Positions 1-11,485 are shown, counted from the stretch's first letter. The stretch is DNA of 64,000 nucleotides from Anisus vortex (GCA_949126835.1 OX421506.1:15162284-15226283); one strand, 5' to 3'. The notes: a model not told the origin generated them from the sequence alone. Numbers and translations: made by a program.

Positions 1-56
1 GGCGCGCTGAATGAATTAGAAATCCCACTTTGGCACACTGTTATCAAAATGTTTTA
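1..56. mobile_element. End fragment of an hAT-like element
   Basis: The window opens inside a repeat that ends in ggttgccgacccctg (about 42-56), the reverse complement of the cag-ggg-tcggcaacc start seen at about 32848. The phrase tggcacac..ttatcaaaatgtt also occurs near the end of the element at 51640-51947. I read it as the right end of a short hAT-type nonautonomous element whose other end lies outside the window. Confidence 0.4.
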
Positions 57-1339
57 GGTTGCCGACCCCTGGGCTAGTGCATAGCGAAAATACTTTATTT
101 AGTTACTCTTCTACTCTGCGCCTCATAAATATTTAATCCGATATGTAGGCCTACTACCCCATAGTGAAATTTAACATATTTGAATTGTCCTTGTATCATA
201 GAGAATCATCCTATAGTATGAGAGCTATAGATGAAATATTGAACTTTAACCCCACAAGCCGTTATTAGTCTCTTAGGGCTCGGAGAGTCCACGTTGGGCT
301 TCAACCTGCTGAAATAAGCCACTATAGGGGACAGGGCCCTGTACGAAACTGGGCAACTGTTGCATGAACTCTTCCTTGGAGCTTCGTCCACACGGGTCTA
401 CTCGATTAGGTCGTACATGAAATCGGATTCAAAAATTACAAAGTGTCCGCTCAAGTTCAGCTAGGTCTTGTACTGTTAAAGGTTTATAGGTAAACTAAGG
501 ATACTCTAACATTAGTTATTTAGCTGCGACACCAATAATGTTACTTTCGTAGCCCAGTACCGGCTCGGGACCCTGCGTTATGGTAACTCCGATCAACACT
601 ATGAAATAATTCTTGAATATTATCTTATTGTTACTTTGTTACTATTAATGTAAATTTTTCCACAATAAATACAAAAGCTAAGAGACAGTAGCTCTAAAAT
701 AGTTCTTTATTAAAACTCTCATGTGTTTATTTCTGTATAAAAAAAACTCTCATATTTGTAGTTATGTATCAAAAACTATCGTATTTGTAGTACTGTATCA
801 AAACTCTGTTATTAATTTTTCTCTGAGCCCAATATCAATGTAGCTACAAACTTTGTTAACGACAAGCTAATAATTTACAACTACACCCTTTGACCACTCG
901 TGATGTCCAGCTCGACCTCCAATCACAATCTACCATTTAACCGTCTGGACTGGTCGGTGAATAACGGCCCTCTTGTTAGTACAACGTTTTTCTACCACGC
1001 TCGTACGTGGGCTTTTTAAAAGAGTTAAACGGTTTGATATCATTCGATCTCCAGTAATGTTGTCTTAAGCACTGACCAGCTTTACGAAGTCTCAACTGAT
1101 GTTTTGGAAATATTTTTTTTCTTTCTTTCGGACAGTCGTGTAATATTTATAGCTAATGTGTTGACTGACGCTTGACTGTTATCTTGTCATTAGTAGGTGT
1201 TTGTTTGGCGACAAGTCTTAAAGTTACATGGCGTCAGTTACAGAATCTGAAACAAAAAAAATTGCGCATCGACTAGCAACGTTGAGGATGGTGTTTGTTA
1301 CTATCAGTATTATTATCATCATCAGCCCATGGAGGGCAC
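57..1339. other. AT-rich DNA, no gene recognised
   Basis: I see no exon, RNA gene or recognisable transposon. A 62-codon reverse frame at 206-391 lies in a slightly GC-richer patch, but I recognise no family and it is probably chance or an old repeat. Around 700-800 an aaaactctcat(a)tttgtag phrase recurs loosely two or three times. Confidence 0.5.
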
Positions 1340-1379
1340 TAGGCTTATACATTACAGACGGACGCTCCTTCTATAAAGA
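1340..1379 (-). mobile_element. LINE 3'-end fragment, left half, split by hAT insertion
   Basis: The acagacg(g)acgctccttctataaaga stretch matches the 3' end of the LINE family found at 15775-16045 and 28095-28475. The other half resumes at 3128 directly after the hAT element, so the DNA transposon landed inside this older LINE copy. Confidence 0.6.
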
Positions 1380-3127
1380 CAGGGCCGGCTCTACCATATA
1401 GGCGAACTAGGCGGCTACCTAGGGCGCAAAATTTTTGGAGGCGCAAAATTGAGGATTTATTTTTAATTTGGGTATTTACAAATATAATCTATATTAAAGT
1501 TTAGTGCTTCTGCGCGCTACTAGCATAGGTAAATGAATGAATAGGTAATGAAAGGTGAAGGGTATTTTATTTAAATTGTCTTAGAAAATAGGAAAGCTTG
1601 CCTAACAGTAGCCTACTTAGTTTGGCAACCACGCTGTGCGTAGCGGAGTGCAAAAAGTCAACCCCTCACTTTCCCCGGCCACACCCTGGATGCGATGCGG
1701 CGGCGGAATATCATAGTGAAGTGTGTGAAGTGACGTGACGGTGACCTTCATGTCAGTTCGTGAATCGTAAGTCATGAGGGCGCTGAGTTGTTTGCATTGG
1801 CAGTGCAGTTGTTGTTTTTCAGACTGTTAATTACGAAAACGAGTACCGGTACATTAAATCCCCTAAGTGGCAGAAGATGGTCCAGTCGAATTGATGCACT
1901 AACACCTCTGCGGTACCATTTATCTCATGCTTGTGATGCTTTGGAAGAAATTTCTAAAGACACTAATTGGATCTAGTGGCAATATTGCGAAGATAGAAGC
2001 ACTTGGGTTACTTAAAAATATCTCAGACTTCAAGTTTATTGTTGCACTTGTCACATAGCACAACATTTTGTTTCATGTAAACATAACTATTAAGACACTG
2101 CAACAAAAGTCCCCAGAGAGCAGATAGTCACCTGGTGTCTTTGAATTTTTGTACAACATTCCTGACCTTAAAAACAAGACTAGACCAGAGTTTAAGTCGA
2201 TGTGCAAAAACTTGGAAAAAAAACATATTAACAATTGAAAAAGATGAAGGTTTGAATGAATCTGACATTGCTGCTGTACGACAGTGATCTGAACTTAGAG
2301 CAATTTCTCATCAGCTCCATGACTCAGTATCAAACCCTGAAGAAGTCCTAAACTACATATACCTACAGAATCTTATAAAATGGATTTTTTATCATTTGTG
2401 TAACCCTTCGTATTTTGCTTACGTTGCCACTTTCCGTAGCTAGTGCTGAACGAAGTTTTTCAATATTTAAGCTAATTAAAACCTATCTGCGTAGTACAAT
2501 GTGTCAGGGGAGACTTGCGGGTTTTGCGACAATTTCTATTGAAAGTGAGATAGCAAGACAATTAGACTCAAAAGCCCTCATTCAAGAATTTGATCAGCAG
2601 AAAGCAAGAAAAGTACCACTAGGGTTTTAGTCTTGAGTATAAATACTGGTGATCAGTATTTAAAAGTGACTTTTGGACCCTAGTTAAGAAAACAATAATC
2701 CAATATCAAACAATATCAAGTATTCTTTGTGCATTTTTTTAAGTATTATAAAAACAGAAAAAAATATCTATAATATAACTGTGAGTTTCGGTTTGTTATT
2801 AAGAGAACTGTACATAATGCAGGTATAAAACCTATAAACCCATATATCTATTGTAAAACTGTGTGTTATGTACATTTTCTAATAATAATTTAGTTTTCTA
2901 ATTATTAATCTATAATGCAAAACGATTGTTACTTTTCATTCAACTGTTTTATCTACATTTCACAGTCATCAATCAAAGGTTAGGCTATAAAATAAAATTC
3001 TTTGTTGGGCTATAAAAATTATTAACAAAAACACGTTTTCGAAGTTCCATACGTGGCAGACCTTGCCGAAGGCACTTTAATGAGGGCGCAGAATTTGTTT
3101 TTGCCAAAAACCCTAGAGCCGGCCCTG
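1380..3127 (+). mobile_element. hAT DNA transposon, defective copy with intact ends
   Basis: The element starts with CAGGGCCGGCTCTA (1380-1393) and ends with its perfect reverse complement (3114-3127), a 14-bp terminal inverted repeat. It is flanked by a perfect 8-bp direct repeat, tataaaga, at 1372-1379 and 3128-3135. Eight-base target duplications are the hallmark of hAT transposition. At 1748 bp it is too short for a full hAT transposase gene, and the remaining transposase pieces are broken. It is therefore an internally deleted copy that could move only with transposase supplied from elsewhere. Confidence 0.92.
1860..2630 (+). pseudogene. hAT transposase remnant
   Basis: Fragments of an hAT-superfamily transposase (DNA cut-and-paste enzyme) lie inside the TIR-bounded element. 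At about 1875-1975 a frame reads GRRWSSRIDALTPLRYHL, resembling the conserved central RW(S)SR block. At 2415-2630 a 71-codon frame contains LPLSVASAERSFSIFKLIK followed by a RLAGFATISIE stretch, the hAT C-terminal dimerisation domain. Between them the frame is broken by stops and shifts, and the N-terminal DNA-binding zinc finger and most of the catalytic core are missing. The gene is dead. The best family fit is the TTF/ZMYM-type hAT group, inferred from the motif and not from a search. Confidence 0.85.
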
Positions 3128-3275
3128 TATAAAGAATATTATTGCGTCCTATTCTCATCCGTGGTCCGAGTCTAGTCTTGCAGTTTTATTAATGTTTTAA
3201 ATGATGTTAAGCTACTGGTTTTCCTGATTTGTTCAGGTAACCCATTCCATGCCCGAATGCCACTCGGAAATCAGC
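3128..3275 (-). mobile_element. LINE 3'-end fragment, right half
   Basis: This continues the LINE copy interrupted at 1379. It shares cgtcct..ctcatccgtggtccgag, gttaag.tactggttttcct and ccatgcccgaatgccactcgg with the copies at 10240, 15780 and 28100. On the minus strand the family encodes the C-terminus of a reverse-transcriptase ORF followed by a short 3' UTR. Confidence 0.65.
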
Positions 3276-3567
3276 CTTACTCTCCATCTCCTAACACAGA
3301 CCCGTTTGATGCGCTTTCGTAGATCCATTTCCATTTAGGCCTGGAACTGCCTTTTGGTCGTTTTCATTCTAGGATAATAATTAAACATGCATATGACCTT
3401 TGGCCCTCTGTTATCTGGCATTCTTTCCTTTCCAGATGACCTGTTCAGCGTAGCCTGCTCTTGTAATACAATTCAAACTGTTATTAGTTGGTGCGCATTT
3501 TCCCATCCGTTTTCATCCAGGCATCGACTGCACCCTTGGCTTCTGCTATAATGATGCGCCTCCACTT
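3276..3567. other. Unassigned DNA between two LINE fragments
   Basis: No recognisable feature. A short open frame on the minus strand (about 3490-3605) and an open plus frame leading into the downstream LINE overlap here. I cannot tell which, if either, is a coding relic. Confidence 0.3.
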
Positions 3568-6500
3568 ATTATAACTGAGACAAATCCTATAGTAATTTGT
3601 CTACAGGAAATAAAATTAAACACAGAATCATTTGAATTGCGTGGCTATACCGCTTATCACCAAATTCATTCTAAAAAAATTGCATGCGGAGGTACTTCCA
3701 TATTTATAGCATCCAATATTTTACATAGGAGGATCAAAATAAATACCTGCATTCAAGCTGTGGCAGTAAGATTTACATTAACAAAACCATTAACCATATG
3801 CTCAATTTATATTCCACCAGATCATACAATACTATATTCTCAACTAGATGATCTAATTAAACAACTCCCACCTCCAATTATACTTATGGGAGACTTTAAT
3901 GCCCATAACCCTATATGGGGAAGTCATAATACAAACCAAAGAGGAAAATTAATTGAAAGATTACTAGAGGAAAGAAATATATGCATTTTTAATGATGGTA
4001 CTCCGACTTTTTATAGTTCTACGTATTTATCTCCATCTTATCTCGATTTAACAATGGTAGATTCAACTCTATTTACGGACTTTACCTGGAGTGTTTTAGA
4101 AAATAATTATGGTTCAGATCATCAGCCTATCCTGCTTACTACCAACTCCAAAATACCAACTCAACAACCATTAACTTGGAACTTTAAAAGAGCAGATTGG
4201 AATACATTCAAATTAGAATGCGACAGAATACTCTGTCAAATAAATATACATTCTAATGCTCAAGAACAGTATTCAACATTTTTAAAATCATTATATCAAA
4301 TTTGTGAACGGACTATACCTAAAACAACATCTAAAATTAAAAAAAATAGACCATGGTTCACAAACATTTGTAAAGATAGTATTAAAACTAGAAATAAACA
4401 GCTTAGAATTTTCAAGACCAACCCATCTCCAGAAAACTTGAAAGCCTTTAAAATTGAACGAGCAAAAACCCGACAAGTAATCAGAGAACAGAAACGGCTT
4501 ACATGGCAAAATTATATTAACAAAATAAATTCAAACACACCCATAACTAATATTTGGAAAATGATTCGAAAAATTAAAGGAAATACAAAAAAAAGTCAAA
4601 TTAAACAAATCAAACTGGCTGATGGCACTTATGCAGAAACTACACAAGATATTGCAAATGAAATTGGAAAGACCTTTTCAAAAAATTCATCGTCTGAAAA
4701 TTATACAGACTCCTTTAAAAAAATAAAAAGAGTATTAGAAAAAGAAGCTATAAATTTTGAAACAAATATATTTGAATACTACAACTCCCCAATATCAATA
4801 AACGAGCTTACGCAATGTATTAAAGAAACCAAAAATACTGCACCAGGCCCAGATACAATTCATAATGAGATTATAAGACAGCTACCAACGTTAACACTGA
4901 AAACTCTATTAAAAATTGTTAATGATCTTTGGCAACAAAATATATTTCCTACGGAATGGAGCAAAGCCATTACCATTCCAATACCTAAAGAGAAAAAAGA
5001 TCACACAGATCCAATAAATTACAGACCAATAGCCCTCACAAATTGTTTCTGTAAAATTATGGAAAAAATTGTAAATAAACGCTTAATATATTTTCTGGAA
5101 AGTAATAACTTAATATCAAAGACTCAATGTGGATTTAGAATAAATCATTCAACAACAGATCATCTCATTAGATTAGAAACATTTATTAGAGAAGCTTTTG
5201 TTAGGAAAGAACATGTGATAGCTGTTTTTTTCGATTTAGAAAAGGCGTTTGACACTACATGGAAATATGGAATTTTAAAAGATCTATATTCCTTAGGTTT
5301 AAGAGGAAATTTACCCAAATTTATATCAAACTTTCTAAGCAACCGAACATTCCAAGTAAATATTGGAAATTATTTATCAGATACATTTATTCAAGAAGAA
5401 GGTGTCCCTCAAGGAAGCGTATTGTCGCCTACACTATTTAATATAAAAATAAACAATATCACTGAATGCTTATTACAGAATACAAAATGTTCTCTATACG
5501 TCGATGACTTTGTGATCTATTATAGAGCTAATTGTATGATAGAAATACAGAATCATCTACAACTTCAAATCAATAAAATTCAAGAATGGACCGAAAAGAA
5601 TGGATTTAAATTTTCTGCTCAAAAAACAAAAGTAGTGCATTTCTGTCAGATGCACAAAAAACACCCCGACCCTGAACTATACCTTTATAAAAAACAGATT
5701 CCTGTAACTACTAACGTCAAATTTCTCGGAGTAACATTTGATAGTAAATTAAATTTCCTGCTACATATAAAGGAACTAAAATCCAAGTGTCAAAAATCCA
5801 CAAATCTACTGAAAACTTTAGCAAATACAGATTGGGGAGGAGAGAAAAAAAGTCTACTGAAAATATATAGATCACACATTCGATCAAAATTAGATTATGG
5901 ATGTTTAGTATACGGATCAGCAAGAACATCATATCTAAAAATGCTTGATCCTGTACAAAATCAATGTCTACGTCTATGTCTAGGAGCATTTAGAACTACT
6001 CCATGTACCAGTTTGCAAATAGAAGCAAATGAATCACCACTGCAAAATAGAAGACTCAAGCTATCATTACAATATGCACTAAAACTAAAATCCTTACCGA
6101 ATAATCCAGCGTATTTATGTGTTTTTTACCCACAAGAAAAAAACAGCTTTACTGAAAACTCAAAATATATACCAACTTTTGGACTTAGAATTGAAAAAGA
6201 AATGATCGAAACTAAAATTGAATTTAGATTTATAAAAAGATATTATATACCAAAAACTCCACCATGGCTTTTTGAAATCCCGCCTATAAACTTAGAATTA
6301 AACCATAGAAATAAAAAGGATCCTTGCATGGATATGTTCCAAGAAGTGCTACAAAAATACTCAAATTATGTACAAATATACACAGACGGATCGAAAAATG
6401 ATACAGCGACATCTTCGGTTGCTCTTACCTCAAATACAAGTAAAAAAAGAAAATATAATTCCAGTATCTCAATAAATACTGCAGAGGCTTTAGCAATATG

Positions 6501-7164
6501 CCTGGCATTAGACATTGCAGAGGAATCAGAAAACCAAAATTTTGTTATTTTATCCGATTCGTTATCTTGTCTTACTGCTATGGGAAACTGTAATACCAGG
6601 AATATATCTGCCTTGGACATTTTGACAAAATACCAATCAATATATGAAAGAGGCAAACGTGTCGTTTTCTGTTGGGTTCCTGGTCATGCAGGGATAGATG
6701 GAAATGAAAAAGCTGACAGAGAGGCTAAAGCCGCCCTGTTGTTATCAGAGAGTATTATCCCAATACCATATCGAGACTTGAAACCTTTAATAATTAAACA
6801 TGAAAGACAAACATGGACTAACTTCTTGAAAACCGAATGCAATAAACTGCAGTATTTGGAAAATTCAAAAACCTGGCATGATACAGGCCAACTTGTTCGA
6901 AAGGACGCAGTTATTCTCTGCAGACTACATACAGGACATACGAAACTAAGACATTCGTTTATCTTAAATCGAGAAATGGCCCCAATGTGTGCTTTCTGCA
7001 ATGCCAACTTAACAGTGTCTCACATTTTGTTGGAATGTAATACATTTGATGACATTCGACGTAAATTCTATTACTGTAGAACTCTTCATGAACTTTTCAG
7101 CAAAATTAAACCAAAACATATAATAAACTATATTAAAGACATACAACTGTACAACAAAATCTAA
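3568..7164 (+). CDS. LINE ORF2: endonuclease-reverse transcriptase-RNase H (5'-partial)
   Basis: The protein nicks target DNA and reverse-transcribes element RNA at the nick. The frame enters as NPIVICLQEIKL, the start of an exonuclease-endonuclease-phosphatase domain, then GDFNAH at about 3895 and GSDHQPI at about 4111. The RT domain follows: FFDLEKAFD (about 5227, motif A), GVPQGSVLSP (5401, motif B) and YVDD at about 5496 (motif C, where YADD is commoner). RNase H has IYTDGSKND (about 6376), AEAL, SDSLS and WVPGHAGIDGNEKAD (about 6673). A CxxC-H-C knuckle lies near 6985-7035. No stop or frameshift interrupts about 1,199 codons. The natural start is lost: the first in-frame start-like codon is TTG at 3637 and upstream residues still align with the endonuclease. 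The frame end is certain, the beginning is not. Confidence 0.9.
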   Translation: MITETNPIVICLQEIKLNTESFELRGYTAYHQIHSKKIACGGTSIFIASNILHRRIKINTCIQAVAVRFTLTKPLTICSIYIPPDHTILYSQLDDLIKQLPPPIILMGDFNAHNPIWGSHNTNQRGKLIERLLEERNICIFNDGTPTFYSSTYLSPSYLDLTMVDSTLFTDFTWSVLENNYGSDHQPILLTTNSKIPTQQPLTWNFKRADWNTFKLECDRILCQINIHSNAQEQYSTFLKSLYQICERTIPKTTSKIKKNRPWFTNICKDSIKTRNKQLRIFKTNPSPENLKAFKIERAKTRQVIREQKRLTWQNYINKINSNTPITNIWKMIRKIKGNTKKSQIKQIKLADGTYAETTQDIANEIGKTFSKNSSSENYTDSFKKIKRVLEKEAINFETNIFEYYNSPISINELTQCIKETKNTAPGPDTIHNEIIRQLPTLTLKTLLKIVNDLWQQNIFPTEWSKAITIPIPKEKKDHTDPINYRPIALTNCFCKIMEKIVNKRLIYFLESNNLISKTQCGFRINHSTTDHLIRLETFIREAFVRKEHVIAVFFDLEKAFDTTWKYGILKDLYSLGLRGNLPKFISNFLSNRTFQVNIGNYLSDTFIQEEGVPQGSVLSPTLFNIKINNITECLLQNTKCSLYVDDFVIYYRANCMIEIQNHLQLQINKIQEWTEKNGFKFSAQKTKVVHFCQMHKKHPDPELYLYKKQIPVTTNVKFLGVTFDSKLNFLLHIKELKSKCQKSTNLLKTLANTDWGGEKKSLLKIYRSHIRSKLDYGCLVYGSARTSYLKMLDPVQNQCLRLCLGAFRTTPCTSLQIEANESPLQNRRLKLSLQYALKLKSLPNNPAYLCVFYPQEKNSFTENSKYIPTFGLRIEKEMIETKIEFRFIKRYYIPKTPPWLFEIPPINLELNHRNKKDPCMDMFQEVLQKYSNYVQIYTDGSKNDTATSSVALTSNTSKKRKYNSSISINTAEALAICLALDIAEESENQNFVILSDSLSCLTAMGNCNTRNISALDILTKYQSIYERGKRVVFCWVPGHAGIDGNEKADREAKAALLLSESIIPIPYRDLKPLIIKHERQTWTNFLKTECNKLQYLENSKTWHDTGQLVRKDAVILCRLHTGHTKLRHSFILNREMAPMCAFCNANLTVSHILLECNTFDDIRRKFYYCRTLHELFSKIKPKHIINYIKDIQLYNKI

Positions 7165-7285
7165 AGATACAAGAACAATAAAATGGATACAAGAGAAAAA
7201 TGACAACAACGTTATCAAAAAGGCCCTATATAACCTTCGATGTTGATGAGCCGGAAATTCAACAATTCAATTCAATTCAAGTCTA
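3568..7285 (+). mobile_element. I/Nimb-like non-LTR retrotransposon, 5'-truncated
   Basis: This is a LINE copy whose single remaining ORF is open to its stop codon. The 5' part (5' UTR, ORF1 and the first residues of the endonuclease) is missing, as expected from aborted target-primed reverse transcription. After the stop a short 3' UTR of about 100 bp ends near gatgagccggaaattcaac in an (aattc)n-like tail at about 7256-7279. Endonuclease, RT, RNase H and a terminal CCHC knuckle together fit the I/Nimb group better than CR1 or RTE. The left boundary is approximate because no target duplication was identified. Confidence 0.85.
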
Positions 7286-7469
7286 CTTTGAGCGTCCGCA
7301 GAGCCGATTGCCTTGTTTGGTTTTATTCTATAGATCTATAGTTTGCCTGGCTCTATTCCCATTTTTTTTCTGATGGTGTGACCTATTCACATCACCAATT
7401 TTCTCTATTGATTTGTTGGTTACACATTAGCCATAACTGGTGGTTTTCTTTTTTGGCAAGTAACGTACC

Positions 7470-7738
7470 ATTCGGACCAAATTGATCATAGGGCCGGTGA
7501 AGTAGCGTTTTCCACTTTTCCACCGCATACTAGGTGATTGTGTGGCCAGCACAATGCACAGCCGCCTTTACTTTACCCCAACTAAAGTCAGGTACCCATC
7601 TAAGCTGGAGAGACTCAGTGGCACCCTCCAGACCCTGGAAAAAACCCTAGCCTTCACAAGGATTCGAACCCAAGACCATTGGTATGCCAGCCAAAAGCGC
7701 TGTTGCAGGGCCACCGTGCCACCAGATTTGTCGCAGTA
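7470..7738 (-). mobile_element. tRNA-derived SINE
   Basis: Read on the minus strand this has a tRNA-like head (ggcacggtggc.., cagcgc.., ggttcgaatcc-type B box at about 7664-7674) followed by the family body: ccgggtctggagggt, gagtctacc, ggtacctgac.ttagttgg.gtaaagtaaaggcggc, gcattgtgctgg and a tail ending tcaa.ttggtccga. The same module occurs about a dozen times in the window in both orientations. RNA polymerase III would use the internal A and B boxes. Confidence 0.8.
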
Positions 7739-7955
7739 CAATATAATAAATAATATAATAAATAATATCATATAATAAATAATTAAATAAATAATATCAT
7801 ATAATTCTAACAATATAATAAATAATATAATAAATAATATAATAAATAATATAATAAATAATACAATATAATAAATAATATAATAAATAATGCAATATAA
7901 TAAAGAATATAATAAATAATACAATATAATAAATAATATAATAAATAATACAATA
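7735..7955. repeat. AT-rich (aataatataat)n microsatellite
   Basis: About 220 bp of near-perfect aataatataata repeats abut the end of the SINE. It gives a spurious I/Y-rich open frame on the minus strand. Confidence 0.85.
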
Positions 7956-10234
7956 TTAGAAATCTTTTTGTTTAGGTATTACAATTTTCAGTGTGCACAT
8001 GAAAATCTTTTTCGGCAAGGAACGTCTTGTAATTTCACATTGTAAATTACTACAATTAGAAAAAAAATACACTTAGACAATAAAAGACGGCATCGATTAC
8101 ATTTAAATGAAGTCTCCGAAATGTAACAATTCATTCTAATTGTAAAGCGTGCCCTATACATTTTATACTATTTCTTCAAGTAAACTCTAGAGTCTATCCT
8201 TTTAAAATGTAAAGTCACTTAAAGAAAACAATATATATTTCTTGTTCAATTAGGACAATTCTAATATATGTCAATTCTACTAAGGGATTTTAGTCTATTT
8301 CTGAGTTCTATATATAATATACATTTATATGATTGATAATATCTGTGATATCATTTATAGGCCTATATAATACACGAAAAAAAAATGTATTTGTAATGTA
8401 TTTTGCACAAAATGAAAAATAATCTTTTTCAAAGAAATTATCAACAGAATTTGTGTAACAAGGAAAAATTATTACTTTGGTAATTTCAAATGAATCGTTA
8501 CAAGTTTACAAAAATATATAATGTATTTTTTCTCTTATTTGAATAGACTACATAAAACATAGCTGAACAAACAGAACAAAGATGGAACAATATAAAAATT
8601 CAGTATTCAAAATTCAAAACGTCTCGATTTTCTACAAAGAATTTTTTTAGCAAAAAGCTAAAAGCTAAACAATCTTATTAATAAAATCCGTTTATAAAGA
8701 AAACTTTCTTTGAGAGAAAACTAAATGTTTTCTTGCCCTTTGTGTCCTTGTTATTTTATTGTTTGCTTTCTCTTAACAATATAAAAAAAAACTTTTGAAC
8801 GATTGATTTTTTCGGTCGCATGGTGGCGCTGGAAGATATCTATTTATAGCATCCAATTCAGTGGTCACCAACAGAAGCCATACTTTCAAAATTTCACTTT
8901 CTGGTTTATTGCTGGGGCGAGACACACAATGAATCAATTTAAGGGACCAATTTGTAGAAACAATTTTTAGACAAGTGTATATGTACATATTATTATTGTT
9001 GATAATATATGTATTTATATAACATATCATAACATATGGATGTTTGATAAATGATGAATCTATGTATATGCATGCTTTTAATAGGCTTATATATGCTTTG
9101 TGCTTATGTTTTTATGTTAGCAAACCTTAGATAATTCCCTAAGAGCCACAAGAAATTTGAGACATTTATAACTAAATAAACAAGGCCCTTCTTGTTGAAC
9201 CAATTCGTCTTCTTCTTTCCGCTATTTCAATTTCGCGTGTGTGTTTGTATGGAAGTTTAATGCTACTCCGGTACTGTTCCGCTGTTCAAAACACTACAGC
9301 TATTTCGTTGTGAGCTGCTCCATTTGACGGGCAATCTGGACTTTATCTTGAACTCGTTCGTTGTCCCATCCAGTTATCCACTGGGGTTCGAACCCAACAT
9401 TTGGTTGTGTAGAGCAGGGTTCACCAGCGAGTAGGTGAGAACGGCCTTGACAAGAGATGCTGGGAGAGACCTAATGTCTTATTATTATATAAACCCTATT
9501 TAACCACAATATGATATTAGACTTATGCATGCCTGACAGTTTTATAAGTATGAAAAAATATTACACTACATTGTACGAGCAATGTTGCGTAGAATATCTT
9601 ATTTCATAATTTAGAAAGGTCCATTTCTATACAGAAGAGTATTGCCCCGAACGTTTATCTGTAATTCTATTATGTTTTAATTAATTAGGCTTTAAAATAA
9701 GTTTAGCTACTGGTTGTATTTCGTGATCCAAGCAACACATTCAATGCGAGAATGCCATGTATATGAAATACTATTTGAAGACATAATAAGAAAAGTGTTG
9801 TGTTTTTTCATCTATATTATATCTTTCTGATAAATTTTGTTGAGCTATTATGCTGTATCACTAAGGTAGAATGCTTAATGCTTAACTTTTGTTTCTCCTA
9901 CTTTAGACAAGCGGACAATGTAGTTCAATAATTGTATAAACTATACACGGGGTGGGGATGAATTGCGAATCAATACGTGGATGTAATGCTGATGCTAATT
10001 TGACTGGGATAGCCAAGACGACATAGACTTCTATACAAGAACCAGCGTTAGTCTTATGTAAACAACGACTAAAAAATGGCGAAGGCCAGAAGTGAGATCC
10101 TTAGCTTCTATAGACATCGTATAGACATCGTGGTATGGTCGGCTGTAGTGGACATCGATTTAAAAAAACTAGAGAACGTTACAGACATTACAATGACCAT
10201 ACATCGTGTATAAAATATATATTACTGAGGTTCC
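7956..10234. other. AT-rich DNA, no gene recognised
   Basis: Nothing with coding or RNA-gene signature. At about 9190-9460 a somewhat GC-richer stretch contains a B-box-like ggggttcgaaccc (about 9382-9394) and may be an old SINE-like repeat. The other short open frames have no recognisable content. Confidence 0.5.
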
Positions 10235-10600
10235 TTTGATAAAGAATATTATTGCGTTCTACGCTCATCAGTGGACTGAGTTTAGTCTTGCATCTTTATT
10301 TGTGTTTTAAATTATGTTAAGTTACTGGTTTTCCTTGTTTGTTCAAGCAACCCATGGCATGCCCGAATGCCACTCGGGAAGCAAGAGTACTTATATGCAT
10401 TTGTTCTCGCATAAGGGATAAGGAAAGTGCTTTTTTCCTTATGTTTATCTTAGCCTTTTAACAGATTGTTTTTCTGTTGGATTTATTAGTTTTATAGTTT
10501 AATTTCTAATGTATTATTACTAGTCTACTCTTTGTCCTTCTGTCCTCTAGTGCTTATAGATTTAGTGATTTAACTATTTGTGTTGATGGGAAGAAAGAGT
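10235..10600 (-). mobile_element. LINE 3'-end fragment
   Basis: Same family as 15775-16045 and 28095-28475: ttattgcgttctacgctcat, gttaagttactggttttcctt, catgcccgaatgccactcggga, acttatatgcatttgttctcgcat and ttgtccttctgtcctctagtg in the same order. On the minus strand these are the decayed end of an RT ORF and its 3' UTR. Confidence 0.7.
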
Positions 10601-10740
10601 ACTTATATGTATATATATTGGCGGCGGACAGAGTGACGATCGAGTTAGAATCGAGTGACGATGTTAGATTTACGAAGAATATAAATATTCTATGTGGATT
10701 TAGTGTTTATGATTTCCATAGTGGACGTGCGTTCCCTTGA

Positions 10741-11132
10741 GATTCTATGAATGAGGTTCGTCTGGTTGAATGTAGACGTATCAACATTTGTTTTGAGATT
10801 CTATGAATGAGGTTCGTCTGATTGAATGTAGACGTATCAACATTTGTTTTGAGATTCTATGAATGAGGTTCGTCTGATTGAATGTAGACGTATCAACATT
10901 TGTTTTGAGATTTTATGAATGAGGTTCGTCTGATTGAATGTAGACGTATCAACATTTGTTTTGAGATTCTATGAATGAGGTTCGTCTGATTGAATGTAGA
11001 CGTATCAACATTTGTTTTGAGATTCTATGAATGAGGTTCGTCTGATTGAATGTAGACGTATCAACATTTGTTTTGAGATTTTATGAATGAGGTTCGTCTG
11101 ATTGAATGTAGACGTATCAACATTTGTTTTCC
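10741..11132. repeat. Minisatellite, 56-bp unit x 7
   Basis: Seven almost identical head-to-tail copies begin at 10741, 10797, 10853, 10909, 10965, 11021 and 11077, each starting gatt(c/t)tatgaatgaggttc. Differences are single substitutions, so the expansion is recent or homogenised. It is non-coding. Confidence 0.95.
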
Positions 11133-11284
11133 TTTAAGGACATTGTCTTTTACATGTCAGCTGATACATGTCTATAAAGTCATTCAACAAACTGATAACT
11201 TACTTATAGCCTAAATACTGTACAGAATAGTTGTATATAATCGTCTGCAGTTACCCTTACGACAGTTTTGTCAGTGTGTTCTGC

Positions 11285-11485
11285 TGTTAATTTGGCACGG
11301 TAGTCGAGCGGCAGCGCAATCGACTGGGTTCGAATCCTGGTGGAGACTTGGATTTTTTCCCAGAACTTGATGGTGTCCCTGAGTCTACCCAGCTCTGATG
11401 GATACCTGACATTAGTTGGGGTAAGGTAAAGGCGGCTGGGCATTGTGCTGGTCACACATTCCCTAGTGTGCCGTGGTCCTAGATA
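11285..11485 (+). mobile_element. tRNA-derived SINE
   Basis: Head ggcacggtagtcgagcggca with B box gggttcgaatcctgg (about 11327-11341), then the family body (gtccctgagtctacccagct, ggatacctgacattagttgg, gtaaaggcggctgggcattg, gtgctggtcacac). The middle of the tRNA-like head is shortened compared with other copies. Confidence 0.82.

Noticed and set aside
206..391. 62-codon minus-strand frame near the left end
   Set aside because: No start context, domain, splice signal or family resemblance.
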